This document shows, piece by piece, positions 1-8,587 of a stretch of DNA of 64,000 bases (its first letter is position 1; every line of letters starts with the position of its first letter). The notes below the pieces were generated by a model, which worked only from the letters and a program-made list of their open reading frames with translations, did no database searches and was not told the origin of the DNA. The position numbers and the translations under genes were made by a program. Location: positions 1 to 64,000 of the forward strand of contig JBKQHQ010000184.1 of NCBI GenBank assembly GCA_052148715.1, read 5' to 3'. This DNA comes from JBKQHQ01 sp052148715 (GTDB lineage Bacteria > Pseudomonadota > Alphaproteobacteria > Rhizobiales > Xanthobacteraceae).

Positions 1-220
1 CGATCACGACGATCCGACGCTTGCTGGCCGTCGCGATCGCACAAATACTCGCGCGATGCCCGCATTGCTGCATCCGCCTATTTCCGCAAAATGCGCGACG
101 CCGATTGTGACACAGTAAAACTAATCCGCCATACGGACACCCACGGAGGAGCCGGCTTGCCAGGTTTCGCGGAGCGCCGCACAGTGCGCACCGGAACACG
201 AACCGAGCCCAAATACTGAC
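1..220. other. Upstream non-coding stretch at window edge
   Basis: No coding region is supported here. It precedes the GMC oxidoreductase and presumably holds its promoter. No strong Shine-Dalgarno sequence lies directly before the ATG at 221, so that start is chosen by protein homology alone. Confidence 0.4.
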
Positions 221-1864
221 ATGCCCGAAGCGAGCCCGCTCGAAGGCGAGTACGACTACATCATCGTCGGCGCCGGCTCCGCCGGCTGCGTGCTCGCCAA
301 CCGTCTCTCCGCCGATCCGCAGACGCGGGTGCTGTTGCTGGAGGCCGGCGGGCGCGACAATTGGATCTGGTTCCACATCCCGGTCGGCTATCTCTTCGCC
401 ATCGGCAATCCCCGCTCCGACTGGTGCTTCCGTACCGAGTCGGAGGCCGGCCTGAATGGCCGCAGCCTCAACTATCCGCGCGGCAAGGTGATCGGCGGGT
501 CCTCATCCATCAATGCGATGATCTACATGCGCGGCCAAGCCGCCGATTACGATCATTGGCGCCAGCTCGGGCTGACCGGCTGGGGCTGGGATGACGTGCT
601 GCCCTTCTTCAAGCAGCACGAGGACCATTTCCTCGGCGCCGGCGACCACCATGCGGTCGGCGGCGAGTGGCGGGTCGAGCCGCCGCGGGTGCGCTGGGAT
701 TTGCTCGAGGCGGTGCGCGACGCGGCGGCGCAATACGGCATCAAGCCGATCGCCGACTTCAATACCGGCGACAACGAAGGCTCATGCGCCTTTCACGTCA
801 ACCAGCGGCGCGGCCGCCGCTGGTCGGCGGCGCGCGGGTTTCTGAAACCGGTGCTGCACCGGCAAAATCTCCGGCTCGAGACCGGCTGTTTGGTCGAGGG
901 TATCGTGCTCGACGGCAAGCGCGCCGTCGGCGTGCGCTGGCGCCAAGGCGGTGCGGCGCGGAGCGCGCGCTGCAGGGGCGAAGTGATTCTCGCCGCGGGT
1001 TCGATCGGTTCGCCGCAGCTCCTGCTTCTTTCCGGCATCGGTCCCGCCGCGCATCTGCAGGCGCTCGGTCTGCCGGTCGCAGTCGAGCGGCCCGGCGTCG
1101 GCGAGAACCTGCACGACCATCTGCAGCTGCGGATGATTTTTAAGATCGACGGCGCCAAGACGTTGAACGAGGCCTATCGCTCGCGGTTGGGCCGCGCGCA
1201 GATGATTTTGGAATATGCGCTGCTGCGGCGCGGGCCGCTGACCATGGCGCCCTCGCAGCTCGGCCTGTTCACCCGTTCCGATCCGCACCGCGAACGGGCG
1301 AACCTCCAGTATCACGTCCAGCCGCTGTCGCTCGACAAGTTCGGCGACCCGCTGCATACGTTTCCCGCTTTCACCGCGAGCGTGTGCAATCTGCAGCCGA
1401 CGAGCCGCGGCTTCGTGCGGCTGCGCTCGGGCGATCCCGCAGCCGCGCCCGTGATCAAGCCCAACTATCTGGCGACGCCGGAGGACCGCAGGGTCGCGGC
1501 GGACGCCATCCGTATTACCCGGCACATCGTGGCGCAGCCGGCCCTGCAGCGTTTCCATCCGCAGGAATATCTGCCGGGCGCCTCGGTGCCGGACGACGAG
1601 GGCGCGCTCCAGAAGGCGGCGGGCGATATCGGCACCACGATCTTCCATCCCGTCGGCACCGCCAAGATGGGCCGCGACACCGATCCCTTCGCCGTGGTCG
1701 ACGAGCGCCTGCGCGTCATCGGCCTCGAGCGGCTGCGCGTGGTCGACGCCTCGGTGATGCCGACGATCACCTCCGGCAACACCAACTCGCCCACCATCAT
1801 GATCGCGGAGAAAGGCGCCGCGATGATCCGCGCCGACGCCAAGGCGCCGGCGCCTCGGGGCTGA
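221..1864 (+). CDS. GMC-family FAD oxidoreductase (choline dehydrogenase-like)
   Basis: The 547-aa protein is a glucose-methanol-choline oxidoreductase, a flavoenzyme that oxidises an alcohol group. The FAD-binding motif GAGSAGCVLANRLS lies near residues 17-30. GKVIGGSSSINAMIYMRG (about 88-105) is the first GMC signature and the AAGSIGSPQLLLLSGIGP region is the second. The C-terminal active site has FHPVGTAKMG (His near 476) and TSGNTNSPT (Asn near 521). Length is normal for the family and there is no signal peptide, so it should be cytoplasmic. The alcohol substrate cannot be read from the sequence; BetA-like choline oxidation is not implied because no betaine genes are nearby. The neighbouring importer genes suggest a catabolic role. 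Confidence 0.9.
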   Translation: MPEASPLEGEYDYIIVGAGSAGCVLANRLSADPQTRVLLLEAGGRDNWIWFHIPVGYLFAIGNPRSDWCFRTESEAGLNGRSLNYPRGKVIGGSSSINAMIYMRGQAADYDHWRQLGLTGWGWDDVLPFFKQHEDHFLGAGDHHAVGGEWRVEPPRVRWDLLEAVRDAAAQYGIKPIADFNTGDNEGSCAFHVNQRRGRRWSAARGFLKPVLHRQNLRLETGCLVEGIVLDGKRAVGVRWRQGGAARSARCRGEVILAAGSIGSPQLLLLSGIGPAAHLQALGLPVAVERPGVGENLHDHLQLRMIFKIDGAKTLNEAYRSRLGRAQMILEYALLRRGPLTMAPSQLGLFTRSDPHRERANLQYHVQPLSLDKFGDPLHTFPAFTASVCNLQPTSRGFVRLRSGDPAAAPVIKPNYLATPEDRRVAADAIRITRHIVAQPALQRFHPQEYLPGASVPDDEGALQKAAGDIGTTIFHPVGTAKMGRDTDPFAVVDERLRVIGLERLRVVDASVMPTITSGNTNSPTIMIAEKGAAMIRADAKAPAPRG

Positions 1865-2012
1865 TGCGCATCGCGGCGGTGCATGTCTGAAGACGTGCAA
1901 TCTACCATAGCCGCGGAAGACGATACGGCGTGATAGGCGCAGACGATGCTGGTTCACATGCCGTGCAGGATCGGCAACAATAGCTTCCGCCGGCTCACGT
2001 GAGGACCCGTCC

Positions 2013-3050
2013 ATGCCCAACAACGCGACGTCCCGACGCCGCTTCCTCTCCGGCATCGCGGCCGGCACGGCGGCCGCGCCGTTGCTGTGCGGGCGGCGCG
2101 CACGGGCAGCCACGCTGCGACCGGTCACGATGCGCCTCGACTGGCTCTACCAGGGGCCGAACGACGGTTTCATCATCGCCAGGGACAAGGGCTTTTACGA
2201 GCAGGCCGGCCTCGACGTTGAGATCGGTCCGGGAAAAGGTTCGGGAAGCACCGCTCAGCTTGTCGCCAGCAAGGCGGCCCAATTCGGCTTTTCGGACGGC
2301 TTCGTCGTCGGCAACAGCGTCGCCAAGGGGCTCGGCATCGCGATGGTCGCCGCGGTCTACCGCCGCAATCCGGCGGCCGTCGTGGTCCTCGCCGACTCCG
2401 ACATCAAAACGCCAAAGGACATCGAGGGCAAAACCATCGGCATCACGACCGGGGCGGCCCAGTTCCAGCAGTGGCCGGCCTTCGTGAAGGGATGCGGGCT
2501 CGATCCTGGCAAGATACGCGTGGTGAACGTCGATCCCGCCGGGAGCCCCCCGGCCTTGATCACCGGCCAAGTCGCGGCCATTGCCGGCTTCGCCCAGGGC
2601 TTTGTGCCGAGCGTCGAGATCCGCGGCGGCAAGCCGGCCCGCATCCTCTGGTACTCCGATTGCGGCGTGACCGTGGTCAGCAACGGCATCATCGTTCACA
2701 CCGATTTCCTGAAGCAGGAGCCGGCGCTGATCCGCGACTTCGTCGCGGCGAGCCTCAAGGGCTTTCTGTACGGGCGTCAGCATCCCGATGAGGCGGCCGC
2801 CATCATCAAGAAATATTCGGAAGCCAGCGACCTCGCCATCTCGAAACGGGAGATGGAACTGTCCTGGGATACGTGGGTCACACCGAATACGAAGGGCAAA
2901 CCGCTGGGTTGGATGTCCGACAAGGACTGGGAGGCGACCGTCGAGGTGCTCAAGCAGTACGGCGGCGTGATGACGCCGCTCGAGGCCAAGCAACTCTACA
3001 CCAACGAGTTCGTCCCGACCGGCGCCGAGTTCGTCCCGCCGCAGACGTGA
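2013..3050 (+). CDS. NMT1/SsuA-type ABC transporter substrate-binding protein
   Basis: The 345-aa protein is a periplasmic solute-binding protein of the NMT1/THI5-like group, which serves importers of nitrate, sulfonates, taurine or pyrimidine-like compounds. A twin-arginine signal (SRRRFLSGIAAGTAAAPLL) occupies residues 7-25. The mature part begins near TLRPVTMRLDWLYQGPNDGF, the typical first strand and ligand-entry loop of the family. It is followed on the same strand by an ATPase and a permease of the SsuB/SsuC type, so the three form one importer. The ligand is unknown; the family resemblance to thiamine-precursor binders is only fold-level. Confidence 0.87.
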   Translation: MPNNATSRRRFLSGIAAGTAAAPLLCGRRARAATLRPVTMRLDWLYQGPNDGFIIARDKGFYEQAGLDVEIGPGKGSGSTAQLVASKAAQFGFSDGFVVGNSVAKGLGIAMVAAVYRRNPAAVVVLADSDIKTPKDIEGKTIGITTGAAQFQQWPAFVKGCGLDPGKIRVVNVDPAGSPPALITGQVAAIAGFAQGFVPSVEIRGGKPARILWYSDCGVTVVSNGIIVHTDFLKQEPALIRDFVAASLKGFLYGRQHPDEAAAIIKKYSEASDLAISKREMELSWDTWVTPNTKGKPLGWMSDKDWEATVEVLKQYGGVMTPLEAKQLYTNEFVPTGAEFVPPQT

Positions 3051-3126
3051 TAACATCGATCCTCGTCGGCGGGCAGAGCAATCGCATTATGGACGTCCCG
3101 AGCTTGAAAGACAGCGCCACGGCTAA

Positions 3127-3229
3127 CCCTCCCCCGCTTGCGGGGGAGGGTTAGGGTGGGGGCCACGCCGCAAGCACAGTGCCCGATGCAAGGCCCCCAC
3201 CCCGACCCTCCCCCGCAAGCCGGGGAGGG
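3127..3229. repeat. Long palindromic intergenic repeat (two 38-bp arms)
   Basis: The left arm (3127-3164) and right arm (3192-3229) are reverse complements with about three mismatches. Each arm also contains an internal CCCTCCCCCGC/GCGGGGGAGGG hairpin. Such C/G-rich nested palindromes are common intergenic repeats in Bradyrhizobium relatives. This one extends into the start region of the following ATPase gene, whose only possible initiation codons lie inside it. Confidence 0.8.
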
Positions 3230-4022
3230 AGCTAGCCAGGATGCGCAGGAGGCGTACCTGCGCATCGAAGGCCTCAGCAAGGTCTACGCCACCCGTGATG
3301 GTCCCGTGCGCGCGCTCGATCAGGTCTCGGTGAGCGAGCGGCGTGGGGAATTCCTCTCCATTCTTGGACCGAGCGGCTGCGGCAAGAGCACGCTGCTGAT
3401 GATTGCCGCAGGGCTGCTGCCCGGGTCGAGCGGCGTGGTCAAAGTCGACGGCCGCCCGGTCACGCGTCCGCGCACCGATATCGGCATCGTTTTCCAGAGC
3501 CCCGTGCTGCTCGAATGGCGAACGGCGCTCGGCAACGTGATGCTGCAGGCCGAAGCGAAAAAGCTCGAGCGCTCCGCCGCCGAACGCCGCGCGCGCGAGC
3601 TCCTGCAATCGGTCGGGCTCGGCGGGTTCGAGGACAAATACCCGCATGAGCTTTCCGGCGGCATGCGCCAGCGCGTTTCGATCTGCCGCGCGCTGCTCCA
3701 CCATCCGCCGCAGCTCCTCATGGACGAGCCGTTCGGCGCGCTCGACGCCCTGACCCGCGATCAGCTGGTGCTCGACCTGCAGCAGATCTGGAACGAGCGG
3801 CGGATGACCGTTCTCTTCGTCACGCACAGCGTTGCGGAGGCGGTGTTTCTCTCCGACCGGGTGATCGTCATGACGCCGCGGCCGGGCAAGATCGACCGCG
3901 CCATCGATATCGAGCTGCCGCGCCCGCGCACGCTGGCGATGCGAGAGACTGCAGAGTTTTCCAAGTACAGTCGAGAGATTCTCGAGCTCCTCCTCGCCCG
4001 CGGCGTGCTGCGGGAGCGCTGA
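3156..4022 (+). CDS. ABC transporter ATP-binding protein (SsuB/TauB-like)
   Basis: This is the ATPase of the NMT1-type importer. It has Walker A GPSGCGKSTLL, a Q-loop in IVFQSPVLLEWR, the signature LSGGMRQRVSICRAL, Walker [12 protein letters not shown] and the switch His in VTHSVAEAVFLSD. The family-like sequence begins at YLRIEGLSKVY (about 3258), but the reading frame upstream of it consists of the palindromic repeat. Possible starts are TTG 3138, GTG 3156 and ATG 3186. I chose GTG 3156 because a strong GGAGG motif lies six bases before it, giving 288 aa. The resulting first 34 or so residues (proline-rich, including DPPPQAGEGA) are repeat-derived and not expected to be functional. The permease follows after five bases. 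Confidence 0.85.
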   Translation: MGATPQAQCPMQGPHPDPPPQAGEGASQDAQEAYLRIEGLSKVYATRDGPVRALDQVSVSERRGEFLSILGPSGCGKSTLLMIAAGLLPGSSGVVKVDGRPVTRPRTDIGIVFQSPVLLEWRTALGNVMLQAEAKKLERSAAERRARELLQSVGLGGFEDKYPHELSGGMRQRVSICRALLHHPPQLLMDEPFGALDALTRDQLVLDLQQIWNERRMTVLFVTHSVAEAVFLSDRVIVMTPRPGKIDRAIDIELPRPRTLAMRETAEFSKYSREILELLLARGVLRER

Positions 4023-4027
4023 GGTCG

Positions 4028-4915
4028 ATGACCATGAGCGACGACAAGTCGGATCGGCGCGCGCACGACCACGCATCGCTCACCATCGAGGAGGTCGAAG
4101 CGAAGGTGCAGCGCAATCTCGCGGCGCGAACGTCGCGGACGCGGATTTCCGCCGTCCTGTATCCGATCGTCGTCGTGCTCGCGATGCTGGCGCTCTGGGA
4201 GGCGGGGACGCGCGCGCTCGGTGTTCCTGTTTTTCTTTTGCCGCCGCCGAGCATTGTCGTCGCTTCCATGCGGGCGCACGCTTCCTTGCTGCTGGGCCAT
4301 GGCTTGGTGACGACCTTGGAAATGGTGCTGGGATATGCGCTCAGCATCGTGGTCGGAATCCCGCTGGCGCTGGCAATTTTCATTTGGCCTCCCTTCTCGC
4401 GTTCGGTCTTTCCCCTGCTGATTTCATCGCAAGCGATGCCGAAAGTGGCGATCGCCCCTTTGCTGTTGGTCTGGTTCGGGTTTGGCCTGCTGCCAAAGGT
4501 GCTCATCGCGTTCCTGATCGCCTTCTTTCCGATCGTGATCAACACTGCCGTCGGGCTCGCGTCCATCGAGCCGGAAAAGATCCATCTCGCGCGATCGATG
4601 GGTTTTGGCGCCGGCGCCACCTTCCTGAAGATCCGTCTGCCCAACGCGCTTCCCGCCATCTTCGGCGGGCTGAAGATCTCGATCACGCTCGCGGTCGTCG
4701 GAGCCGTGGTCGGCGAATTCGTCGGGGGCGATGCCGGGCTCGGCTATCTGCTGATGGTGGCGAACGGCAGCATGGATACGCCGCTGCTCTTCGCCGGCAT
4801 CGTCGGGCTCACGATCCTCGGCGTGGCGCTGTTCCTGTTGGTGGAGCTCGCCGAGCGGCTCGCCATCCCGCCGCACACCATGGCGGCCAACATCCGCGCG
4901 CGCGAATCCATGTGA
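4028..4915 (+). CDS. ABC transporter permease (SsuC/TauC-like)
   Basis: The 295-aa inner-membrane protein has about six hydrophobic segments after a charged N-terminal tail of some 40 residues. The EAA-loop region around IEPEKIHLARSMGFGAGATFLKIRLPNALPAI (read in parts: EPEKIHLARSMG, then IRLPNALP) is the contact site for the ATPase in binding-protein-dependent transporters. It is the membrane channel for the adjacent binding protein and ATPase and begins five bases after the ATPase stop codon, so it is co-transcribed. Confidence 0.87.
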   Translation: MTMSDDKSDRRAHDHASLTIEEVEAKVQRNLAARTSRTRISAVLYPIVVVLAMLALWEAGTRALGVPVFLLPPPSIVVASMRAHASLLLGHGLVTTLEMVLGYALSIVVGIPLALAIFIWPPFSRSVFPLLISSQAMPKVAIAPLLLVWFGFGLLPKVLIAFLIAFFPIVINTAVGLASIEPEKIHLARSMGFGAGATFLKIRLPNALPAIFGGLKISITLAVVGAVVGEFVGGDAGLGYLLMVANGSMDTPLLFAGIVGLTILGVALFLLVELAERLAIPPHTMAANIRARESM

Positions 4916-5001
4916 GCGCGCGGCGAATAGCAATTTTTCCCAAGTAGCCGCGACCGGCGGCGGACTAAGGATAGGAACCATCACCTCGGAAGGTTTCTGC
5001 C

Positions 5002-5505
5002 ATGATCGCACCCGCCTCGCCGTCCTTCATCGATGTGCTGCAAACCGATCACCCGGCCCCCGACCGGGCCGACAAGATGCGTCTCTATGGCTGGCTGGTC
5101 GGGCGCTGGGAAATGGACGCAACGGTGTATGCCGACGACGGCACCACACACCCGGGCCATGGCGAGGTTTTTGCCGGGTGGGTGTTGGAAGGCCGCGCGA
5201 TCCAAGACGTCTGGATCCTTCCCGGCGTCTTCTACGGCACCACGCTGCGGGTTTACGACCCGAACCTCGACGCTTGGCATATCCTGTGGAGCGACCCGCT
5301 GAGGCAGTACTACACCCGTCAGGTCGGCCGCGCGCGCGGCAACGATATCGTGCAGGAGGGAACGAACGATGCGGGCGCCGCGATCCGCTGGAGCTTTACC
5401 GAGATAACGGCCAAATCCTTCCGCTGGCGCGGCGAGCGCTCCCTCGATCACGGCGCGACGTGGCAGCTTCAGGCCGAATTCCTCGCCCGCCGCGTGACGA
5501 TGTAG
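5002..5505 (+). CDS. Small calycin-like protein of unknown function
   Basis: The 167-aa soluble protein has no signal peptide. The ATG at 5002 has GGAAGG about ten bases upstream. The N-terminal half has LYGWLVGRWEMDATVY and GEVFAGWVLEGRAIQDVW, followed by alternating strands rich in Trp and Tyr and a closing FRWRGERSLDHGATW motif. This pattern resembles DUF1579/lipocalin-like beta-barrel proteins that bind small hydrophobic ligands. No catalytic residues are apparent. It is on the same strand as the importer, 86 bp downstream of the permease, and may belong to that operon. Function unknown. Confidence 0.7.
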   Translation: MIAPASPSFIDVLQTDHPAPDRADKMRLYGWLVGRWEMDATVYADDGTTHPGHGEVFAGWVLEGRAIQDVWILPGVFYGTTLRVYDPNLDAWHILWSDPLRQYYTRQVGRARGNDIVQEGTNDAGAAIRWSFTEITAKSFRWRGERSLDHGATWQLQAEFLARRVTM

Positions 5506-5539
5506 TCCGGTGACCCGAACATGGCGCCGTCAAGTTTGT

Positions 5540-5614
5540 CATTGCGAGCGAAGCGAAGCAATCTCGGTCAGGCTGGCACAAGCGGCTGGAGATTGCTTCG
5601 CTTCGCTCGCAATG
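5540..5614. repeat. Perfect 25-bp inverted repeat, convergent intergenic
   Basis: Arms 5540-5564 and 5590-5614 are exact reverse complements (core GCGAGCGAAGCGAAGCAATC). This is a widespread alphaproteobacterial intergenic palindrome. It lies between two convergent genes and could act as a bidirectional transcription terminator, although no T-run follows. Confidence 0.85.
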
Positions 5615-5621
5615 GCAGGGC

Positions 5622-6650
5622 TCACCCCAGCCGTTTCGCGGCCTCCTCGACGATGCTGATGTCCGCATATTTGTTGACGTCGATGCTTGCGCTCAGAAGC
5701 CCCACCTCCTTCTGCTTCAGTAGATTCTGCTGCAGCGCGGCGAGATTGGGAATCCCGTTTGCGTCCCGGTACTGATCCCGTTTGGTGAAAACCCAATCGA
5801 AGCGCTCGGCGGGCTGCTTCATCAGGCCGGCGACGATCTCGACCACCTCTTTGTGGTTGGCCGGGTCGCTGTACCAGCGGACCGAGCGCAGCACATCCTC
5901 CATGAGGTCGACCATGGCGGCGCGGTTCTTCTGCAAAAATCCGGCGCGCGCGGTCCAGGCCGTGAGTTGCGTCGTGCCGAAGGCATCGCGCTGGGTGAAT
6001 AGGGTGCGGGCGGCCTCGCGCAAGCCGGGATCGAGCGAGAACGGCGGCACGGCACTGATCAGATCGACCTTCTTGTCGCCGAGCATGGCCTTCATGGTGG
6101 GGAAGGGGGCCTCGACGATCGTGTAGTCGCGCGACGCCTCCAGGTGATGCTGCCGCAGCATCGAGCGCATCGCGATATCGACGGCGCTGCCCATGACATT
6201 CGTCGCCAGCACCTTGCCCTTGAGGTCATCGACGGTGCGGATCGGGCTATCCTTCGCGACCATGAATTCGTTGGACAGATAGCCTTCGACGCCGTCCTGC
6301 ACTTCATCGGCGATGACCCTCAGGTCGTCGAGATGCGCGTTCTCGATGGCAAGGCCGATGGCGGAGAACGCGAGGCTGCCGATATCGACCTCGCCGCTCG
6401 CGAGCGCCGTGATGACGGAAGGCGTCCCCTGAAAGCGGATCGCCTCGGCCACGTAGGATTGGCCAAAATGCTTGAGCACGCCCTTCTTCTCCAGCAGCAG
6501 CGGCGCGAAGCTCGCCGGCACGACCACCCACGAGATGCGGATTTTTACCGGTTCGGCGGGTTGCCCGCCGGCGACGCCGCCGGTCGCCAGGGCCGCGCCG
6601 GCGGCCACGGCCCGCAGGGCAAATTCACGGCGGTTGACAGGGTGTCGCAC
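5622..6650 (-). CDS. NMT1-type ABC substrate-binding protein (orphan)
   Basis: The 342-aa periplasmic binding protein starts at a GTG preceded by AGGGAGGG about eight bases upstream. A longer reading frame exists but its extra N-terminus is not family-like. The N-terminus has a twin-arginine signal (NRREFALRAVAAGAAL). The mature domain begins around KIRISWVVVPASFAPLLLEKKGV, with the usual ligand-site strands (TPSVITALASGEVDIG) and a dimer-lobe hinge. Unlike the protein at 2013-3050 it has no ATPase or permease beside it. It is followed upstream on the same strand by a flavin monooxygenase, suggesting uptake of that enzyme's substrate using permease components encoded elsewhere. Confidence 0.85.
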   Translation of the reverse strand: MRHPVNRREFALRAVAAGAALATGGVAGGQPAEPVKIRISWVVVPASFAPLLLEKKGVLKHFGQSYVAEAIRFQGTPSVITALASGEVDIGSLAFSAIGLAIENAHLDDLRVIADEVQDGVEGYLSNEFMVAKDSPIRTVDDLKGKVLATNVMGSAVDIAMRSMLRQHHLEASRDYTIVEAPFPTMKAMLGDKKVDLISAVPPFSLDPGLREAARTLFTQRDAFGTTQLTAWTARAGFLQKNRAAMVDLMEDVLRSVRWYSDPANHKEVVEIVAGLMKQPAERFDWVFTKRDQYRDANGIPNLAALQQNLLKQKEVGLLSASIDVNKYADISIVEEAAKRLG

Positions 6651-6696
6651 CGAGCCCTCCCTTTGGTTTGTCGAACGGAAAAGCGCTCCGATCGGC

Positions 6697-7899
6697 TTAT
6701 CGCGCCATCCCATCCACCACTTCGGCGTCGTGCTCGTAGAGCCACGCAATGGCGGCGAAGGACCAGTCGGTTGCGCCGCTGGCCATCTGCGCGTCGCGGT
6801 CCCTCTGAGCCGGTCCGTCAGGCATATGGAAGCGAGTCTTATTAGTTTCCGACATGCCTTGTAGGCGCGACGCCCGCGGCAAGCGCAACTGCTCATAGAG
6901 ACGCAGCGCCGCGGGGACATCCGCGGGGAACTTGAGCAGGCATTCCTTGAGCGTGGCGGCGTCTTCGATCGCCTGTGCGGCCCCCTGACCCATGAACGGC
7001 AGCATCGGATGGCACGAGTCTCCCAAGAGCGTCACCCGGCCGATCGACCAGCGCGACAGCGGCGCGCGGTCAAACAAGGCCCATTTGTAGGTCTCGTCTG
7101 CCGATCCAATGATCGAGAGAACCTGGTTATGCCATCCGGCGAACGCGGCCAGAACATCGGCCACCTCCCCGCGGTCGACCCATGATTCCCGCAGCCAGGA
7201 ATCCTCTTCGGTAATGGCAACAAAATTGACCAATCTTCCAGCCGACACAAAGTAATGTACGAAATGCCGGCCGGGTCCCATCCAAATCTGGGTCGTCAAT
7301 TTGAGACCGAGATGCATCAACCGATCCGACGGGACTATGCCGCGATAGGCCACGCAGCCGGTGAAGCGAGGCTTTTCCGGACCGAGCAAGGCGTGGCGCA
7401 CGACCGAATGAATTCCGTCCGCTCCGATCAGCGCATCGGCGGAAATCGACGTTCCATTGCAGAAATGGGCTTCGACGCGGTCGCCGCGATCTTCGAGGTG
7501 TGTCAAACGGTGCGCGAGATGCATGCGCTCCGCCGGAATGGCATCGGCCAATGCACGATGCAGATCGCCGCGGTGAAAGGTATAGTACGGCGCGCCGAAG
7601 GAGGTCTCCACCGCTTCCCCCAGCGGCGAACGGAGTAAAAATCGGCCGTCGTCCCAGCGCCGCTGGTCGAAGGTCGTCGGCTTGACGCCGGTCCTCGCCA
7701 ATTCGTCGGCAATCCCCAGCCGATGCAGAATGCGCGATGCATTCGGACCAATATTAATGCCGGCGCCGACTTCGCCAAGCGCCCTTGCCTGCTCATAGAC
7801 CTGCACGTCGAATCCGGCGCGCAGCAGCGCGGCCGCCGCGGTGAGGCCACCAATGCCGCCGCCAATAATCGCAATGGAGGTCCCCGATGCGCTGGTCAT
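6697..7899 (-). CDS. FAD-dependent aromatic monooxygenase (salicylate hydroxylase-like)
   Basis: The 400-aa protein is a class A flavoprotein hydroxylase of the PHBH fold. It has the dinucleotide-binding motif IIGGGIGGLTAAAALLRAG near residues 10-28, the DG-type motif ALIGADGIHSVVR, and the second FAD motif VTLLGDSCHPMLPFMGQGA. The GD...P motif and IEDA helix match salicylate, 3-hydroxybenzoate and 6-hydroxynicotinate hydroxylases. The C-terminal tail ending DAEVV is typical of this subgroup. It would insert one oxygen atom into an aromatic ring using NAD(P)H. A paralogue with the same architecture is at 20518-21705. The specific substrate is unknown. Confidence 0.88.
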   Translation of the reverse strand: MTSASGTSIAIIGGGIGGLTAAAALLRAGFDVQVYEQARALGEVGAGINIGPNASRILHRLGIADELARTGVKPTTFDQRRWDDGRFLLRSPLGEAVETSFGAPYYTFHRGDLHRALADAIPAERMHLAHRLTHLEDRGDRVEAHFCNGTSISADALIGADGIHSVVRHALLGPEKPRFTGCVAYRGIVPSDRLMHLGLKLTTQIWMGPGRHFVHYFVSAGRLVNFVAITEEDSWLRESWVDRGEVADVLAAFAGWHNQVLSIIGSADETYKWALFDRAPLSRWSIGRVTLLGDSCHPMLPFMGQGAAQAIEDAATLKECLLKFPADVPAALRLYEQLRLPRASRLQGMSETNKTRFHMPDGPAQRDRDAQMASGATDWSFAAIAWLYEHDAEVVDGMAR

Positions 7900-8587
7900 A
7901 GGGCGTGCCTACACTTGTTTCATGCGCCGGCGCTGGTCATCGCGAGCGATACCTTGCGAGCGAATCGGACATTATCGAAAGACGAGTGGTCGGTCGTTTG
8001 GGAGGAGAGCGCCACAAGCGGCGGAGCGACAGCAGCCATCGTCTGTTTGCCCCAAAACGTGGATGCCCGACCGTTTTCGCGGCCCGCGTTCCCGATCTGT
8101 TTGCCGAAACCGAATCCGCGTTTCACAAAGGTGAGAGTTGCTGCGCGATTACCTACGACTGTCCGCCCAAGTACAATTCTGCTTCCGCTCCGGCTGAAGG
8201 CGGGCGGCAAATATAGCACGAGCCGCGATTAAGCGCGCGGCATTTGAATTTCCTAGCATTCTTGCGTCCGGCTTAGGTAGAGACCTCAGATCAAAAAAAT
8301 CAATAGAATCAAAGTGTTGCTAGTTGTCGATTGTGCGGGTGTCCATTGTGATTGCGAAGCTCGCAGGGAACGTGCTGCACCCTGAGAGGGATTTCGGAAT
8401 CGGGACGCTTACACCTCGCTAGTTATCGGCACCTGAGAAGAGGAAAGGCGACTGCGCCGGCGCGCTGCCAAGACGCGCACGGCAGCAACTCGCCTTCGCT
8501 TGCGCCATTTCTGGTTTTCGCCCTAGTATCAAGGACAAAAAACCAGCACTGAAATCGACGGAAACAAAACCTTCTGGAGGGCTTCTG
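7900..8587. promoter_or_regulatory. Divergent intergenic region, 690 bp
   Basis: This region separates the leftward monooxygenase from the rightward Liv-type binding protein. Short open frames occur on both strands but none shows codon bias, a ribosome site or family motifs. It should carry the promoters of both divergent units. A TGGAGGG ribosome site lies at about 8574-8580 before the ATG at 8588. Confidence 0.5.

Noticed and set aside
782..2128. Long minus-strand open frame of 448 codons opposite the GMC oxidoreductase
   Set aside because: It is the GC-rich antisense shadow of a clear family gene, with Arg/Ala/Gly-rich sequence and no motifs.
3123..4076. Minus-strand frame of 317 codons opposite the ABC ATPase
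   Set aside because: Antisense shadow; it lacks motifs, and the plus strand has all ABC signatures.
5622..6920. 432-codon version of the second NMT1-type binding protein
   Set aside because: The extra 90 residues before VRHPVNRREF are not family-like and the GTG at 6650 has a strong ribosome site.
8352..8552. Small ORF of 66 codons upstream of the Liv binding protein
   Set aside because: No ribosome site, no motif, and weak codon use; treated as part of the promoter region.
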